Below are positions 31,072 to 39,512 of a stretch of DNA of 64,000 bases, in pieces. Where the stretch lies: positions 62,001 through 126,000 of the forward strand of contig JAETRD010000014.1 in NCBI GenBank assembly GCA_021770345.1, read 5' to 3'. A model generated the notes under the pieces. That model saw only the letters and a list, made by a program, of their open reading frames with translations. It had not been told where the DNA came from and did not search any database. This DNA comes from Lachnospiraceae bacterium. Its GTDB lineage: Bacteria; Bacillota; Clostridia; Lachnospirales; Lachnospiraceae. Made by a program: the position numbers and the translations under genes. How positions within the stretch are numbered: the stretch's first letter is position 1; every line of letters starts with the position of its first letter.

Positions 31072-31224
31072 ATGGCATCTTATGTTGCCCCGGCTCTCCG
31101 GGAAAAATTTGAAACACTGTCCGTCGAATTAAAAAACGCGATCTTAGAGCGCGATGTCCGCATCGAGGACATTCACGACCTGATTCGCGTCCTCGAAGAC
31201 ATTGTGGCCGAAGCGGAAAACTAG
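31072..31224 (+). CDS. Small conserved helical protein
   Basis: A 50-residue protein (MASYVAPALREKFETLSVEL, then KNAILERDVRIEDIHDLIRV) beginning at an ATG after GAGG. It is almost entirely helical and acidic. Short proteins of this type occur widely in Lachnospiraceae, but I know no function. The upstream repeat array at 30988-31040 probably belongs to its promoter region. Confidence 0.65.
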   Translation: MASYVAPALREKFETLSVELKNAILERDVRIEDIHDLIRVLEDIVAEAEN

Positions 31225-31269
31225 CGTACGGTATCCGAACCGTGCAGGTACCGTGCACACTCCGCGCAT

Positions 31270-31304
31270 GATAAGACCCCCGGAGAAGATCTCCCCGGGG
31301 GTCC
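31270..31304 (-). terminator. Terminator of the tRNA transcript
   Basis: Minus strand GACCCCCGG-GGAGATCTTCTC-CGGGGGTC followed by TTATC, a few bases after the tRNA-Met gene. A GC-rich hairpin ending the two-tRNA unit. Confidence 0.65.
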
Positions 31305-31310
31305 TGGCAG

Positions 31311-31384
31311 TAGCGGAAGGGAGACTTGAACTCTCGACACCACGGGTATGAACCGTGTGCTCTAGCCAGCTGAGCTATTCCGCC
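31311..31384 (-). tRNA. tRNA-Met (anticodon CAT)
   Basis: A 74-base cloverleaf without encoded CCA. Acceptor GGCGGAA pairs TTCCGCT (first pair G-U); anticodon arm CACGG-TTCATAC-CCGTG gives CAT; T arm GAGAG-TTCAAGT-CTCCC is a fair match. The absence of the C1-A72 mispair suggests elongator Met (or an Ile2 tRNA modified at C34). Confidence 0.9.
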
Positions 31385-31401
31385 ATATATTTAGATAGGT
31401 A

Positions 31402-31474
31402 TGGGACCTATAGGGCTCGAACCTATGACCCTCTGCTTGTAAGGCAGATGCTCTCCCAGCTGAGCTAAGATCCC
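31402..31474 (-). tRNA. tRNA-Val (anticodon TAC)
   Basis: A 73-base cloverleaf. Acceptor GGGATCT pairs AGGTCCC; anticodon arm TCTGC-CTTACAA-GCAGA gives TAC; T arm ATAGG-TTCGAGC-CCTAT. No encoded CCA. It lies upstream of tRNA-Met on the same strand. Confidence 0.95.
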
Positions 31475-31589
31475 ATATTTGTCGGCTGCTAACGCAACCG
31501 ACTTAATTACTATACTATTCTTGTCCCAAAATGTCAATACCTTTTTCGAAAATTTCTTTCCGGGTTACGGTTTAACCCGGGAAAATTTC

Positions 31590-34136
31590 TCACCGGGTTG
31601 CTTCCCCGCCGAGCAGACGCTCCACCAGGCGCACGCACTCCGCCGCATCCTTTGAGTACCCGTCCGCGCCGATTTCCTCCGCAAAACTCTCCGTGATGGC
31701 CGCGCCTCCGATCACGATTTTCGCCGTACAGCCCCTCTCGTGCGCGAGCTCCACCACCTCTTTCATGCGCATCATCGTGGTCGTCATCAGCGCCGATAAG
31801 CCTATCACCTTTGCATGTTCCCGCATCGCGGTATCCACAATCACCTCCGCCGGCACATCTTTCCCCAGATCCGTCACGCGGTACCCATAATTTTTGAGCA
31901 TCAGCACGACCAGATTCTTTCCGATGTCATGGATATCTCCCTCGACAGTCGCAACGACAAGCGCTGCTTTCGGCTCCCGGTTTTCCTTCGCCAGAAGCGG
32001 TTCCAGATGCGAGATTGCAAGTTCCATCGCATTTGCGGACGCAATCAGCTGGGGCAGGAAATACCGCTTCCGATCAAACAACTCCCCGACCTCGTTAATT
32101 GCCGCAATCAGGTGTTCATTAATGATGTCCTCCGGGCTTGCGCCTTCCGTCAATGCCTGTTTGACCTCGTCTAAAATGACACTTTTGTTTCCCTTTAAAA
32201 CGGCCTCATAGACCGGGCTGTGCCCGCCCGCGGATGACGCCGCGTTCCCCGACGTCTCCATGGACGCCTGCGCCGCACGCTGTGCCGCCAGAATCTTCTG
32301 CTCTCCGCCCTGCGTCCCGGCGCAGACCCGCACCTGCTGTATCCCCGCATACTTTTCCGCCAGAAAATTCATCCGCTCGATATAGCGGATATCGCCGTCC
32401 TTCCGGTTCAGCAGCATATCGGACGCAAACGCCGCGTTCATCAAAAGCTCCTGAGAGGGGTTCGCAATCGCCATCGTAAGCCCCTTTGCAATCGCCATCG
32501 TCAGAAACGCCGTGTTTATATAACCGCGCTCCGGCAGTCCGAACGAGATATTCGACAGTCCGCAGACCGTCGGGATCATCAGTTCATTCCTACAGTAGGC
32601 AAACGTCTCAAAACACTCCAGCGCAGCCCGCGGATTGGCGCCGACCGTCGCCGCAAGGCCGTCCACCACAATATTCTCCCGCCCTACGCCGATATCTTCT
32701 GCGCGCCGTATGATTTCCCTGATAATCCTGTGTTTCTCCTCCGTGCTCTCCGGCAGGCCCGCATCCGACAGCGGCAGCAGAATAAACATCGCGCCGTATT
32801 TCTTCGCAATCGGAAGCAGCCGTTCGATTTTTTCCGTTTCCAGAGAAATCGAATTGATCAGCGCACGCCCCGGATAAATCCGCAGCGCGGCCTCAATGAT
32901 ACCCACATGACTCGAATCGATGCAGAGCGGACAGTCCACCGTGGAGGTCACCTCATAAATCGCTTCCAGCATTATTTTCTTCTCGTCGATACCGTTCATC
33001 CCCATATTGATATCAAGGATTTTCGCACCGTTTTCCTCCTGCTCAAGCGCCATCGAACGCACAAGGTTTAAGCTGCCCTCGCGAAGCTCCGCCTGCAGCT
33101 TTTTCTTACCGGTGGGATTGATCCGCTCACCGATCACCAGAAAGTTCCCGTCTAAGGGAATTTCCACATGGGCGCGCTCCGACGCCAGCATCCGGCGGCC
33201 TGCGGCAAGCGGTTCCCTCACGGTGCACCCTGATGCGGCCGCCGACAGTGCCTTAATGTGTGCCGGGGTTGTGCCGCAGCAGCCGCCGACAATCGCCGCC
33301 CCCGCTTCTATCAGCTTTGTTCCAAGCTCCGCAAAGCGCTCCGGCGCAGTCCGATAGACCGTTCTGCCGTCCACAAGCTCCGGCATCCCCGCATTCGGCT
33401 TTGCGAGAATCGGAACCGCGGCGTACTCCGCCATCTGCTCCACAAAGGGCAGCATCGCCTCCGGCCCCGTCGAGCAGTTGAGCCCCACCGCGTCCGCACC
33501 CAGGCTCTGCAGCACGATGACCGCAGTCGCGGGATCCGTCCCGTAGAGCGTCCGCCCGTCCTCATTGTAAGTCAGCGATACCATAACCGGAAGGTCGCAG
33601 ATTTCGCGGATTGCCAGCAGAGCCGCACGGCACTCCTGCAAACTCATCATCGTCTCCACCACAAACAGGTCGACACCCGCCGCAAGCAGCGCCGCGGCCT
33701 GTTCCCGGTAAACTTCCACAAGCTCCTCAAACTGCAAATCTCCGAGCGGGTACAACTGTCTTCCTGTCATCGTGAGATCCCCGGCCACAAGCGTCGGCCT
33801 GTCTGCAATCGTCCCGGAATGTGCCCCGGCGTTTGCCGCATGGCATGCCTGCCTTGAAAGTTCCACGAGCCGGCGGTTCATATCCGCAAGCTGTCCTTCC
33901 AGCCCGTATTCCGCGAGCTTTATCCGGTTCGCCGTAAAAGTCGGTGCAAACAGAATATTCGTCCCCGCCTCCAGATAGCGCTGCTGCAGCTCCACAAGCA
34001 CCGCCGGATGCTCCAAAATCCACTGCTCGGGACAGACGCCCACCGGCATCCCCGCCTCCTGCAGATTCGTTCCGGTCGCCCCGTCTAAGATTACCGGCCC
34101 TCTTTTCACAAGCGCCTGAAATTCTTCTCTCGTCAT
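31590..34136 (-). CDS. metH: Cobalamin-dependent methionine synthase without reactivation domain
   Basis: An 848-residue enzyme moving a methyl group from methyltetrahydrofolate to homocysteine. Residues 1-300: homocysteine domain with zinc cysteines C221, C286 and C287. About 330-600: folate-binding barrel (INPTGKKKLQAELREG, KILDINMGMNG). About 640-848: B12 cap and B12-binding domain with the DxHxxG motif D734/H736/G739. The SAM-binding reactivation domain of classical MetH is absent, so a separate reactivase is needed. The ATG overlaps the mnmA stop (ATGA), so translation is coupled. Confidence 0.93.
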   Translation of the reverse strand: MTREEFQALVKRGPVILDGATGTNLQEAGMPVGVCPEQWILEHPAVLVELQQRYLEAGTNILFAPTFTANRIKLAEYGLEGQLADMNRRLVELSRQACHAANAGAHSGTIADRPTLVAGDLTMTGRQLYPLGDLQFEELVEVYREQAAALLAAGVDLFVVETMMSLQECRAALLAIREICDLPVMVSLTYNEDGRTLYGTDPATAVIVLQSLGADAVGLNCSTGPEAMLPFVEQMAEYAAVPILAKPNAGMPELVDGRTVYRTAPERFAELGTKLIEAGAAIVGGCCGTTPAHIKALSAAASGCTVREPLAAGRRMLASERAHVEIPLDGNFLVIGERINPTGKKKLQAELREGSLNLVRSMALEQEENGAKILDINMGMNGIDEKKIMLEAIYEVTSTVDCPLCIDSSHVGIIEAALRIYPGRALINSISLETEKIERLLPIAKKYGAMFILLPLSDAGLPESTEEKHRIIREIIRRAEDIGVGRENIVVDGLAATVGANPRAALECFETFAYCRNELMIPTVCGLSNISFGLPERGYINTAFLTMAIAKGLTMAIANPSQELLMNAAFASDMLLNRKDGDIRYIERMNFLAEKYAGIQQVRVCAGTQGGEQKILAAQRAAQASMETSGNAASSAGGHSPVYEAVLKGNKSVILDEVKQALTEGASPEDIINEHLIAAINEVGELFDRKRYFLPQLIASANAMELAISHLEPLLAKENREPKAALVVATVEGDIHDIGKNLVVLMLKNYGYRVTDLGKDVPAEVIVDTAMREHAKVIGLSALMTTTMMRMKEVVELAHERGCTAKIVIGGAAITESFAEEIGADGYSKDAAECVRLVERLLGGEATR

Positions 34137-35239
34137 TTTGCCATTTCCTCCCCGCAATGCTCCTGTATCACGCCGCCTCCGGCCACATAATCCCCGTCAT
34201 AGAGAACGACTGCCTGTCCCGGCGTCACCGCACGGACGGGCTCCGAAAAATCACAGCGGATTTCATCCTCCCCGGTCCGCGTTACCAGACACCGGCTGCC
34301 GCCGTGGGAATAGCGGATTTTGGCGGTGAGTTCCGTCTTCTCCCTGATATCCGCAAGCGCCATAAAATTAAGATTTCGGGCATAAAGCGTCGTCGTATAC
34401 AGCTCCGCATCCTCCCCGAGCACCACCTCATTGCGCTCCGGCCGTATCTCTTTTACAAACATCGGTTTCCCAAAGGCGATTCCAAGCCCCTTGCGCTGCC
34501 CAATCGTGTAGTGCGTGATCCCTAAGTGGCGTCCAAGCACCGTCCCGTCCGCCGACACGAAATTCCCCGGCGGAGGCACCCTGTCACCGCACGCCCTGTC
34601 GATAAATCCTGCATAGTCATTGTCCGGTATAAAACAAATCTCCTGGCTGTCCTTTTTCGCCGCCACCGGAAGGCCGATTTTTTCCGCGATGGAACGGATT
34701 TCCTCCTTCGTGTACGCCCCCACCGGCATCCGTGTGCGGGCAAGCTGTTCCTGCGTCAGGCTATACAGCGCGTACGTCTGATCTTTTGCCGCCGTCACCG
34801 AATTTCGAATGGCATATCTGCCGTTTGAAAGGCGCTCCACCCTCGCATAATGCCCCGTCGCAATATACTCCGCGCCGATTTCCATGCTCCGCGCAAGAAG
34901 AGACTCCCATTTCACATAACGGTTGCAGGCGATACACGGATTCGGCGTCCTTCCCCGCAGATACTCCGCCGTAAAATAATCCATGACATGCTCCTTAAAC
35001 TCCCGCTTAAAATTCATCACATAATAAGGAATCCCAAGCCGTGCCGCCACACGTCTGGCGTCGTCCACCGCGCTTAATCCGCAGCAGCCCCCGTTTTCCT
35101 CCACACACGCCTGCTCCTCGTCCTGCCATATCTGCATCGTCACCCCGACCACATCATACCCCTGTTCTTTCAGAAGATATGCGGCTACGGAGGAATCCAC
35201 GCCGCCGGACATTCCGACTACCACCTTTGTTCCTGCCAT
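34133..35239 (-). CDS. mnmA: tRNA 2-thiouridylase MnmA
   Basis: A 368-residue PP-loop enzyme that thiolates wobble U34 in Lys, Glu and Gln tRNAs. The PP-loop is SGGVDSS (11-17); catalytic cysteines are C102 (in TPNPCIAC) and the one in SQEICFIPD (about 199). The C-terminal beta domains end with TPGQAVVLYDGDYVAGGGVI. The ATG at 35239 after GAGAGG removes a 31-residue spurious extension. It overlaps metH by 4 bases, an unusual partner. Confidence 0.93.
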   Translation of the reverse strand: MAGTKVVVGMSGGVDSSVAAYLLKEQGYDVVGVTMQIWQDEEQACVEENGGCCGLSAVDDARRVAARLGIPYYVMNFKREFKEHVMDYFTAEYLRGRTPNPCIACNRYVKWESLLARSMEIGAEYIATGHYARVERLSNGRYAIRNSVTAAKDQTYALYSLTQEQLARTRMPVGAYTKEEIRSIAEKIGLPVAAKKDSQEICFIPDNDYAGFIDRACGDRVPPPGNFVSADGTVLGRHLGITHYTIGQRKGLGIAFGKPMFVKEIRPERNEVVLGEDAELYTTTLYARNLNFMALADIREKTELTAKIRYSHGGSRCLVTRTGEDEIRCDFSEPVRAVTPGQAVVLYDGDYVAGGGVIQEHCGEEMAK

Positions 35240-35274
35240 ACATACCTCTCGTCTGCGTTCCGAATATTCTCGCA

Positions 35275-35311
35275 CAAAGAGGGTGTCCCGCAAAAATCCG
35301 GGAGACACCCT
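35275..35311 (-). terminator. Terminator of the FliD-C-like gene
   Basis: Minus strand GAGGGTGTC(TCCCGG)...GACACCCTC stem (arms 35311-35303 and 35286-35278 with inner CCGG pairs) followed by TTTGTG. Confidence 0.75.
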
Positions 35312-35348
35312 CATCGTTACATGCTTTATCATCGCTTATTTTATGTTA

Positions 35349-36608
35349 CTAGATTGTGGAATTGTACAAATCACCGGCATTGTAATTGTAGGTATAATTT
35401 CCGCTTCCGCCGTAAGTGTTGGACTTAGACGCCTGCAGTCCCGCGTAGGTGTCTATCTTGGAAATCTGTGCTTCCAGCTCCGCACCGAGACTTCCGCTTC
35501 CCTGGAACATGGACTTCACCTTCGCCATATCCGACGCTTTGAACTTATCCGCATCAATCGAGAGCTTGTTGTCGTCGTCAATCCGGATGCCCATCTTGCC
35601 GAGTGCGGTTTCATTCGCTGCGACGAAATTGCTCATCGTTCTTCTCGCACGCGCGATATCCGACGTCTTGGAATCTTCCGTCTTATCCATCAGCGCATTG
35701 TAGTCCTTGATAAAGTTCTTCACCGCATCGTAAATCGCGTCTTTGTCATACTCCTTGACCGTCTTGCCGTCCGCATCGGTCTTCTCGATCATATTGAAGA
35801 TATTCTTGCTGCCGGTCTTGCGCAGTATGGCAAGCGTCTTCTGTGCATCCTCTGCCGCTTCCTCAATCGCCGCTAACGTCCTCGTGCTGTCCTTCGAGGT
35901 GGACGTCGAGGAAGATTTGATCCCGGAAGTGGACTTTTTAGCGGTACTGCCGTCCTTCTCCGCCTTTGCAGAAGCAATCTCGGCATGGCTTGCGATATTC
36001 GAAGCCTTCGCGCTGATCTGGGATGCATATCCGCCCCTGGAATGAAGCACGGACTCCACACGCGCCTTGCTCGCATTCTTAAACTTATCTTCGTCAATCG
36101 AGAGCTTATTGTCCGATCCTACGGTGATACCAATCTCGGCAAGTGCTCTCTTATTTGCATTCGTGTAGGATACCATGTTCTTCGCATCGCGCAGAACACT
36201 GATCGTATCCGTCTCTGCCGCCGCGTCAAGCGTATCGTTATAGCTGTTGATAAACTCCTTGGCTGCCTTGTAGACCTTCTCCTCGTCGTAGTCCACATAA
36301 TCGTGTCCCGCCGAGTCCTTCTTCGTCACAAACAGCCCATCCTTGCCGTTATCCAGCAGAACCGCAGCCGCGTTCTTTAAATCTCCCGCGGCCGTACTCA
36401 CCGCATCGAGGTTCAGCTTTGTATTCTTGCCCTCTTTCTCCTCGGTCTCCGCAGCTTTCTCGTTTGCATAATACGCACTCATTAACTTACGGTAACTTCC
36501 GTTCTGTATGCTCGCGTAGTCGGTATAGCTGATACCGAGAAAATCCCCGGAACCCGAATTGCCGTTTGAATACCCAAGTCCGGAAAACAATGAATTAAAA
36601 TCCGCCAT
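35349..36608 (-). CDS. Protein with two FliD-C-like repeats, no flagellar neighbours
   Basis: A 419-residue protein with a duplicated unit. Each unit has a helix (VKNFIKDYNALMDKTEDSK; AAKEFINSYNDTLDAAAETD), then MSNFVAANETALGKMGIRID or MVSYTNANKRALAEIGITVG, then DNKLSIDADKFK or DNKLSIDEDKFK, as in the C-terminal part of flagellar cap protein FliD. There is no signal peptide or membrane helix, and no flagellar genes are nearby. The ATG at 36608 follows AAAGGAG. It could be a flagellar cap relative or an extracellular adhesin; function open. Confidence 0.7.
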   Translation of the reverse strand: MADFNSLFSGLGYSNGNSGSGDFLGISYTDYASIQNGSYRKLMSAYYANEKAAETEEKEGKNTKLNLDAVSTAAGDLKNAAAVLLDNGKDGLFVTKKDSAGHDYVDYDEEKVYKAAKEFINSYNDTLDAAAETDTISVLRDAKNMVSYTNANKRALAEIGITVGSDNKLSIDEDKFKNASKARVESVLHSRGGYASQISAKASNIASHAEIASAKAEKDGSTAKKSTSGIKSSSTSTSKDSTRTLAAIEEAAEDAQKTLAILRKTGSKNIFNMIEKTDADGKTVKEYDKDAIYDAVKNFIKDYNALMDKTEDSKTSDIARARRTMSNFVAANETALGKMGIRIDDDNKLSIDADKFKASDMAKVKSMFQGSGSLGAELEAQISKIDTYAGLQASKSNTYGGSGNYTYNYNAGDLYNSTI

Positions 36609-36654
36609 ACTATCACTCCTTTGAAATAGAATTCGACTTCCCTGTCCCATTGAC

Positions 36655-36672
36655 GCCGAGTCTCCACTCGGC
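36655..36672 (-). other. 5' leader hairpin of the FliD-C-like gene
   Basis: GCCGAGT-CTCC-ACTCGGC, a perfect 7-bp stem in the transcribed leader, between the promoter and the ribosome site. It may protect the mRNA or control translation. Confidence 0.6.
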
Positions 36673-36697
36673 ATTGATACCTACTATCTATATCGTC

Positions 36698-36726
36698 ATT
36701 TTAGCGCGATTCCTTATACTTTTCAA
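36698..36726 (-). promoter_or_regulatory. Promoter of the FliD-C-like gene
   Basis: Minus strand TTGAAA (36726-36721), 17 bases, TAAAAT (36703-36698), a good sigma-A promoter rather than a sigma-28 flagellar one. Confidence 0.75.
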
Positions 36727-36765
36727 GAATAAAAATCGTCGTTTTACGGCGCTTTCCGGCGCATA

Positions 36766-37404
36766 CTACTGCTGATTATGCTTCACGTCCCGCACATCGT
36801 ACCCCCGCTTTTCAAGCGCCCGCACCACACGGTCAAAATCCTTTGCCTCCACGCGCAGGAAAATCTCCGCGAGATCCATCACGTTTGTCGGAATCACCAT
36901 CATGTTGCAGATGTCTCCGCCCTCCTTTGCGACAATCTCACAGATCTTTCCGAGAACCCCGCGGATATCGTAGGTGTATATCGCCATCGAATTGTGTTTG
37001 TTTCCGAATATCTTCTGGTACTCCTTAAAAACCGCCTGCTGCGTCACGATACCAAGCAGCCGGTTTTTGTCGTTTGTGATGGGGATAAAACGCGCCTTCG
37101 AGGTGATAAACAGGGCTGCCGCCTCCTCAATCCGGGTATTCTCCCCGATCGTGTCTATCTTCGTCTTCATGAAGCCCTGTACTTTCTCGGCGTTAAATTC
37201 TTCCCTCGTCCCCGTAAACTCCCGGAAATACCGTTCAAATAAATACTGCTTTGACAGCACACCGATAAACTCCTGTGCCTCGTTTACCACCGGAAGCGAC
37301 AGAAGCCCCTGCTCGTCGATAATCCGGAGCGCCTCCGCCACCGTATCGTCCACGCTGATGCACGCCAGCTGTCTGAAAGGCATCATAATTGCTTTTACCC
37401 GCAT
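36766..37404 (-). CDS. CBS-pair protein with C-terminal ACT-like domain (AcuB-like)
   Basis: A 212-residue regulator. Two CBS motifs (RVKAIMMPFRQLACISVDDT near the start; MKTKIDTIGENTRIEEAAAL in the middle, about residues 78-97) would bind adenine nucleotides; residues about 145-205 resemble an ACT domain (AIYTYDIRGVLGKICEIVAK). Such proteins sense energy or amino-acid state; no enzyme domain is present. It begins after GGAGG and lies 43 bases downstream of ung. Confidence 0.8.
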   Translation of the reverse strand: MRVKAIMMPFRQLACISVDDTVAEALRIIDEQGLLSLPVVNEAQEFIGVLSKQYLFERYFREFTGTREEFNAEKVQGFMKTKIDTIGENTRIEEAAALFITSKARFIPITNDKNRLLGIVTQQAVFKEYQKIFGNKHNSMAIYTYDIRGVLGKICEIVAKEGGDICNMMVIPTNVMDLAEIFLRVEAKDFDRVVRALEKRGYDVRDVKHNQQ

Positions 37405-37447
37405 AATCAATACCTCCTGCACATTTATTTTATACCTGTATTATACA

Positions 37448-38125
37448 CTATATGTTCTCAATCTGCCAGTCTATCGGTGCAACTCCGTTCGCCTTTAAAA
37501 ATTCATTCGCCTGACTGAAATGCCTGCATCCGAAAAATCCCCGGTACGCCGACAGCGGACTCGGATGCGGCGCTTTTAAGATCAGATGCTTTGGATTTGT
37601 CAGCATGGATGCTTTCATCTGTGCCGGTTTCCCCCACAGGAAGTACACGACGGGACGATCCTGGGCATTCACCGCCTGGATCACCGCATCGGTAAACTGC
37701 TCCCAGCCTCTGCCCTGATGGGAATTGGCCTGATGTGCGCGCACCGTGAGCACGGTGTTGAGAAGCAGCACGCCCTGATCGGCCCATTTTTTCAGATAAC
37801 CGTTATTCGGTATGTAACATCCCAGATCCGACTCCAGCTCTTTATAGATATTCTGCAGGGAGGGAGGAATCTCTCTCTGGTTCGGAGGTACGGAAAAAGA
37901 AAGTCCGTGCGCCTGATTCACATTGTGATACGGATCCTGCCCGAGCAGCAATACCTTCACCTCGTTAAGCGGCGTGAAATGAAACGCGTTAAAGATATCG
38001 TCCGCCGGCGGATAAATCACCGCCCTGCCGTATTCCTCCCGCACAAACCCGTACAGTTCCCGGTAATACGGCTTTTTGAACTCCGGCGCTAAAGCCGGAA
38101 GCCAGTCATTGTCAATCATCGCCAT
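37448..38125 (-). CDS. ung: Uracil-DNA glycosylase
   Basis: A 225-residue family 1 enzyme removing uracil from DNA. Catalytic water-activating aspartate D64 is in GQDPYHNVN; the HPSPLSAYRGFFGCRHFSQA loop (about 185-205) carries the catalytic histidine. Complete and unremarkable. Its ribosome site AGGAGG overlaps the hisF stop codon, so it is cotranscribed with hisH-hisF. Confidence 0.95.
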   Translation of the reverse strand: MAMIDNDWLPALAPEFKKPYYRELYGFVREEYGRAVIYPPADDIFNAFHFTPLNEVKVLLLGQDPYHNVNQAHGLSFSVPPNQREIPPSLQNIYKELESDLGCYIPNNGYLKKWADQGVLLLNTVLTVRAHQANSHQGRGWEQFTDAVIQAVNAQDRPVVYFLWGKPAQMKASMLTNPKHLILKAPHPSPLSAYRGFFGCRHFSQANEFLKANGVAPIDWQIENI

Positions 38126-38129
38126 ACGC

Positions 38130-38891
38130 TTACCTCCTTACCGATACTCCCCTCCCTGCAAGATACGCTTTCAGTTCCGGGATTTCCAGTTCCTTATAAT
38201 GAAACAGGGAAGCCGCAAGAACCGCATCCGCACCTCCCTTTGTAAGTGCATCGTAAAAGTGTTCTTTTGTGCCGGCACCGCCCGAAGCGATCACCGGGAT
38301 CCCGACATTTGCGGCGACCAAGGCCGTCAGGTCCACATCGTACCCCGCCTTTGTACCGTCACAGTCCATGCTGGTCAGAAGAATCTCTCCCGCTCCGGCC
38401 GCTTCCGCTTCCATTGCCCACCGGACGGCGTCCGTTCCGGTATCGACGCGGCCGCCGTTTTTGTAGACGTTCCAGCCCGAACCGTCCGGCCGCCTGCGCG
38501 CGTCAATCGCCACAACAACACACTGGCTGCCAAACTTCTCCGCCGCCTCCGAGATCAGTCCCGGCCGGTTGATCGCAGCGGAATTGACGGAAATCTTGTC
38601 CGCTCCGGCCCGGAGCAGCAGCTTAAAGTCCTCCACCGTGCGGATTCCGCCTCCGACAGTAAACGGAATAAACACCTTCTCGGCCACCCGGCTTACCATA
38701 TCGACAACCGTATTTCTCGCATCCGATGTGGCCGTGATATCCAGAAACACAAGCTCGTCCGCTCCGGCGGCATCATAGGCCGCGGCAATCTCGACCGGGT
38801 CTCCCGCATCCCTCAGATTCACGAAATTAACCCCTTTTACCACGCGCCCGCCATGCACGTCCAGACAGGGAATCACTCTCTTTGTAAGCAT
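38130..38891 (-). CDS. hisF: Imidazole glycerol phosphate synthase, cyclase subunit
   Basis: A 253-residue TIM barrel with catalytic D11 ([16 protein letters not shown]) and the second aspartate in VVVAIDARR; phosphate loops include [11 protein letters not shown] and [12 protein letters not shown]. It joins with HisH to use glutamine-derived ammonia in histidine synthesis. The ATG at 38891 follows GGAGG. Only hisH and hisF are present here; other his genes are elsewhere. Confidence 0.95.
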   Translation of the reverse strand: MLTKRVIPCLDVHGGRVVKGVNFVNLRDAGDPVEIAAAYDAAGADELVFLDITATSDARNTVVDMVSRVAEKVFIPFTVGGGIRTVEDFKLLLRAGADKISVNSAAINRPGLISEAAEKFGSQCVVVAIDARRRPDGSGWNVYKNGGRVDTGTDAVRWAMEAEAAGAGEILLTSMDCDGTKAGYDVDLTALVAANVGIPVIASGGAGTKEHFYDALTKGGADAVLAASLFHYKELEIPELKAYLAGRGVSVRR

Positions 38892-38904
38892 ACACACGCC
38901 TCCA

Positions 38905-39510
38905 TCACAACCTGGCAAAGTTCTCTAAAATCTGCAATCCGACGGAACTGCTCTTTTCCGGGTGGAACTGGCAGGCAAAAATATTGCCGCATTCCACGGA
39001 AGCATGAACGGATACCCCGTATTCCGTCTCTGCCTTCACAATCTCCGGCTCTTTGGCCGCGAGGTAATACGAGTGCACAAAATACACATACGGCGTCTCG
39101 GGAAGCCCCGCAAAAAGCCTTCCGTCGTTTTTCAATTTCAATGAGTTCCAGCCGATATGCGGGATTTTAAGTCCCGGGCTCTCCGGAATGCGCAGGATAT
39201 CTCCCTCCAGCAGATGAAGTCCCTCCACGCCGCCGCACTCCTCGCTTCCCGCAAACAAAAGCTGCAGACCAAGGCAGATGCCGAGAAACGGTTTCCCGGC
39301 ATCTGTCACCTCGCATATCACCCTGTCAAGCTCATACTTTTTCAGCTGTTCCATCGCCGTGCCGAAAGCCCCGACCCCCGGAAGGACCACCCGGTCCGCA
39401 GAAAGAATCTCCCTGCGGTTCCCTGTCACCACACACTCCTGTCCGAGCGCCGCAAAGGCCTTCTCGACACTTCTCAGGTTGCCCGCATCATAGTCGATAA
39501 TCGCTATCAT
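38905..39510 (-). CDS. hisH: Imidazole glycerol phosphate synthase, glutamine amidotransferase subunit
   Basis: A 201-residue class I glutamine amidotransferase. The nucleophile is C79 (GICLGLQLL), with the histidine and glutamate in CQFHPEKSS near residue 183. It starts 2 bases after the stop of the large membrane protein gene upstream and 13 bases before hisF, so all are probably on one transcript. Confidence 0.95.
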   Translation of the reverse strand: MIAIIDYDAGNLRSVEKAFAALGQECVVTGNRREILSADRVVLPGVGAFGTAMEQLKKYELDRVICEVTDAGKPFLGICLGLQLLFAGSEECGGVEGLHLLEGDILRIPESPGLKIPHIGWNSLKLKNDGRLFAGLPETPYVYFVHSYYLAAKEPEIVKAETEYGVSVHASVECGNIFACQFHPEKSSSVGLQILENFARL

Positions 39511-39512
39511 GA

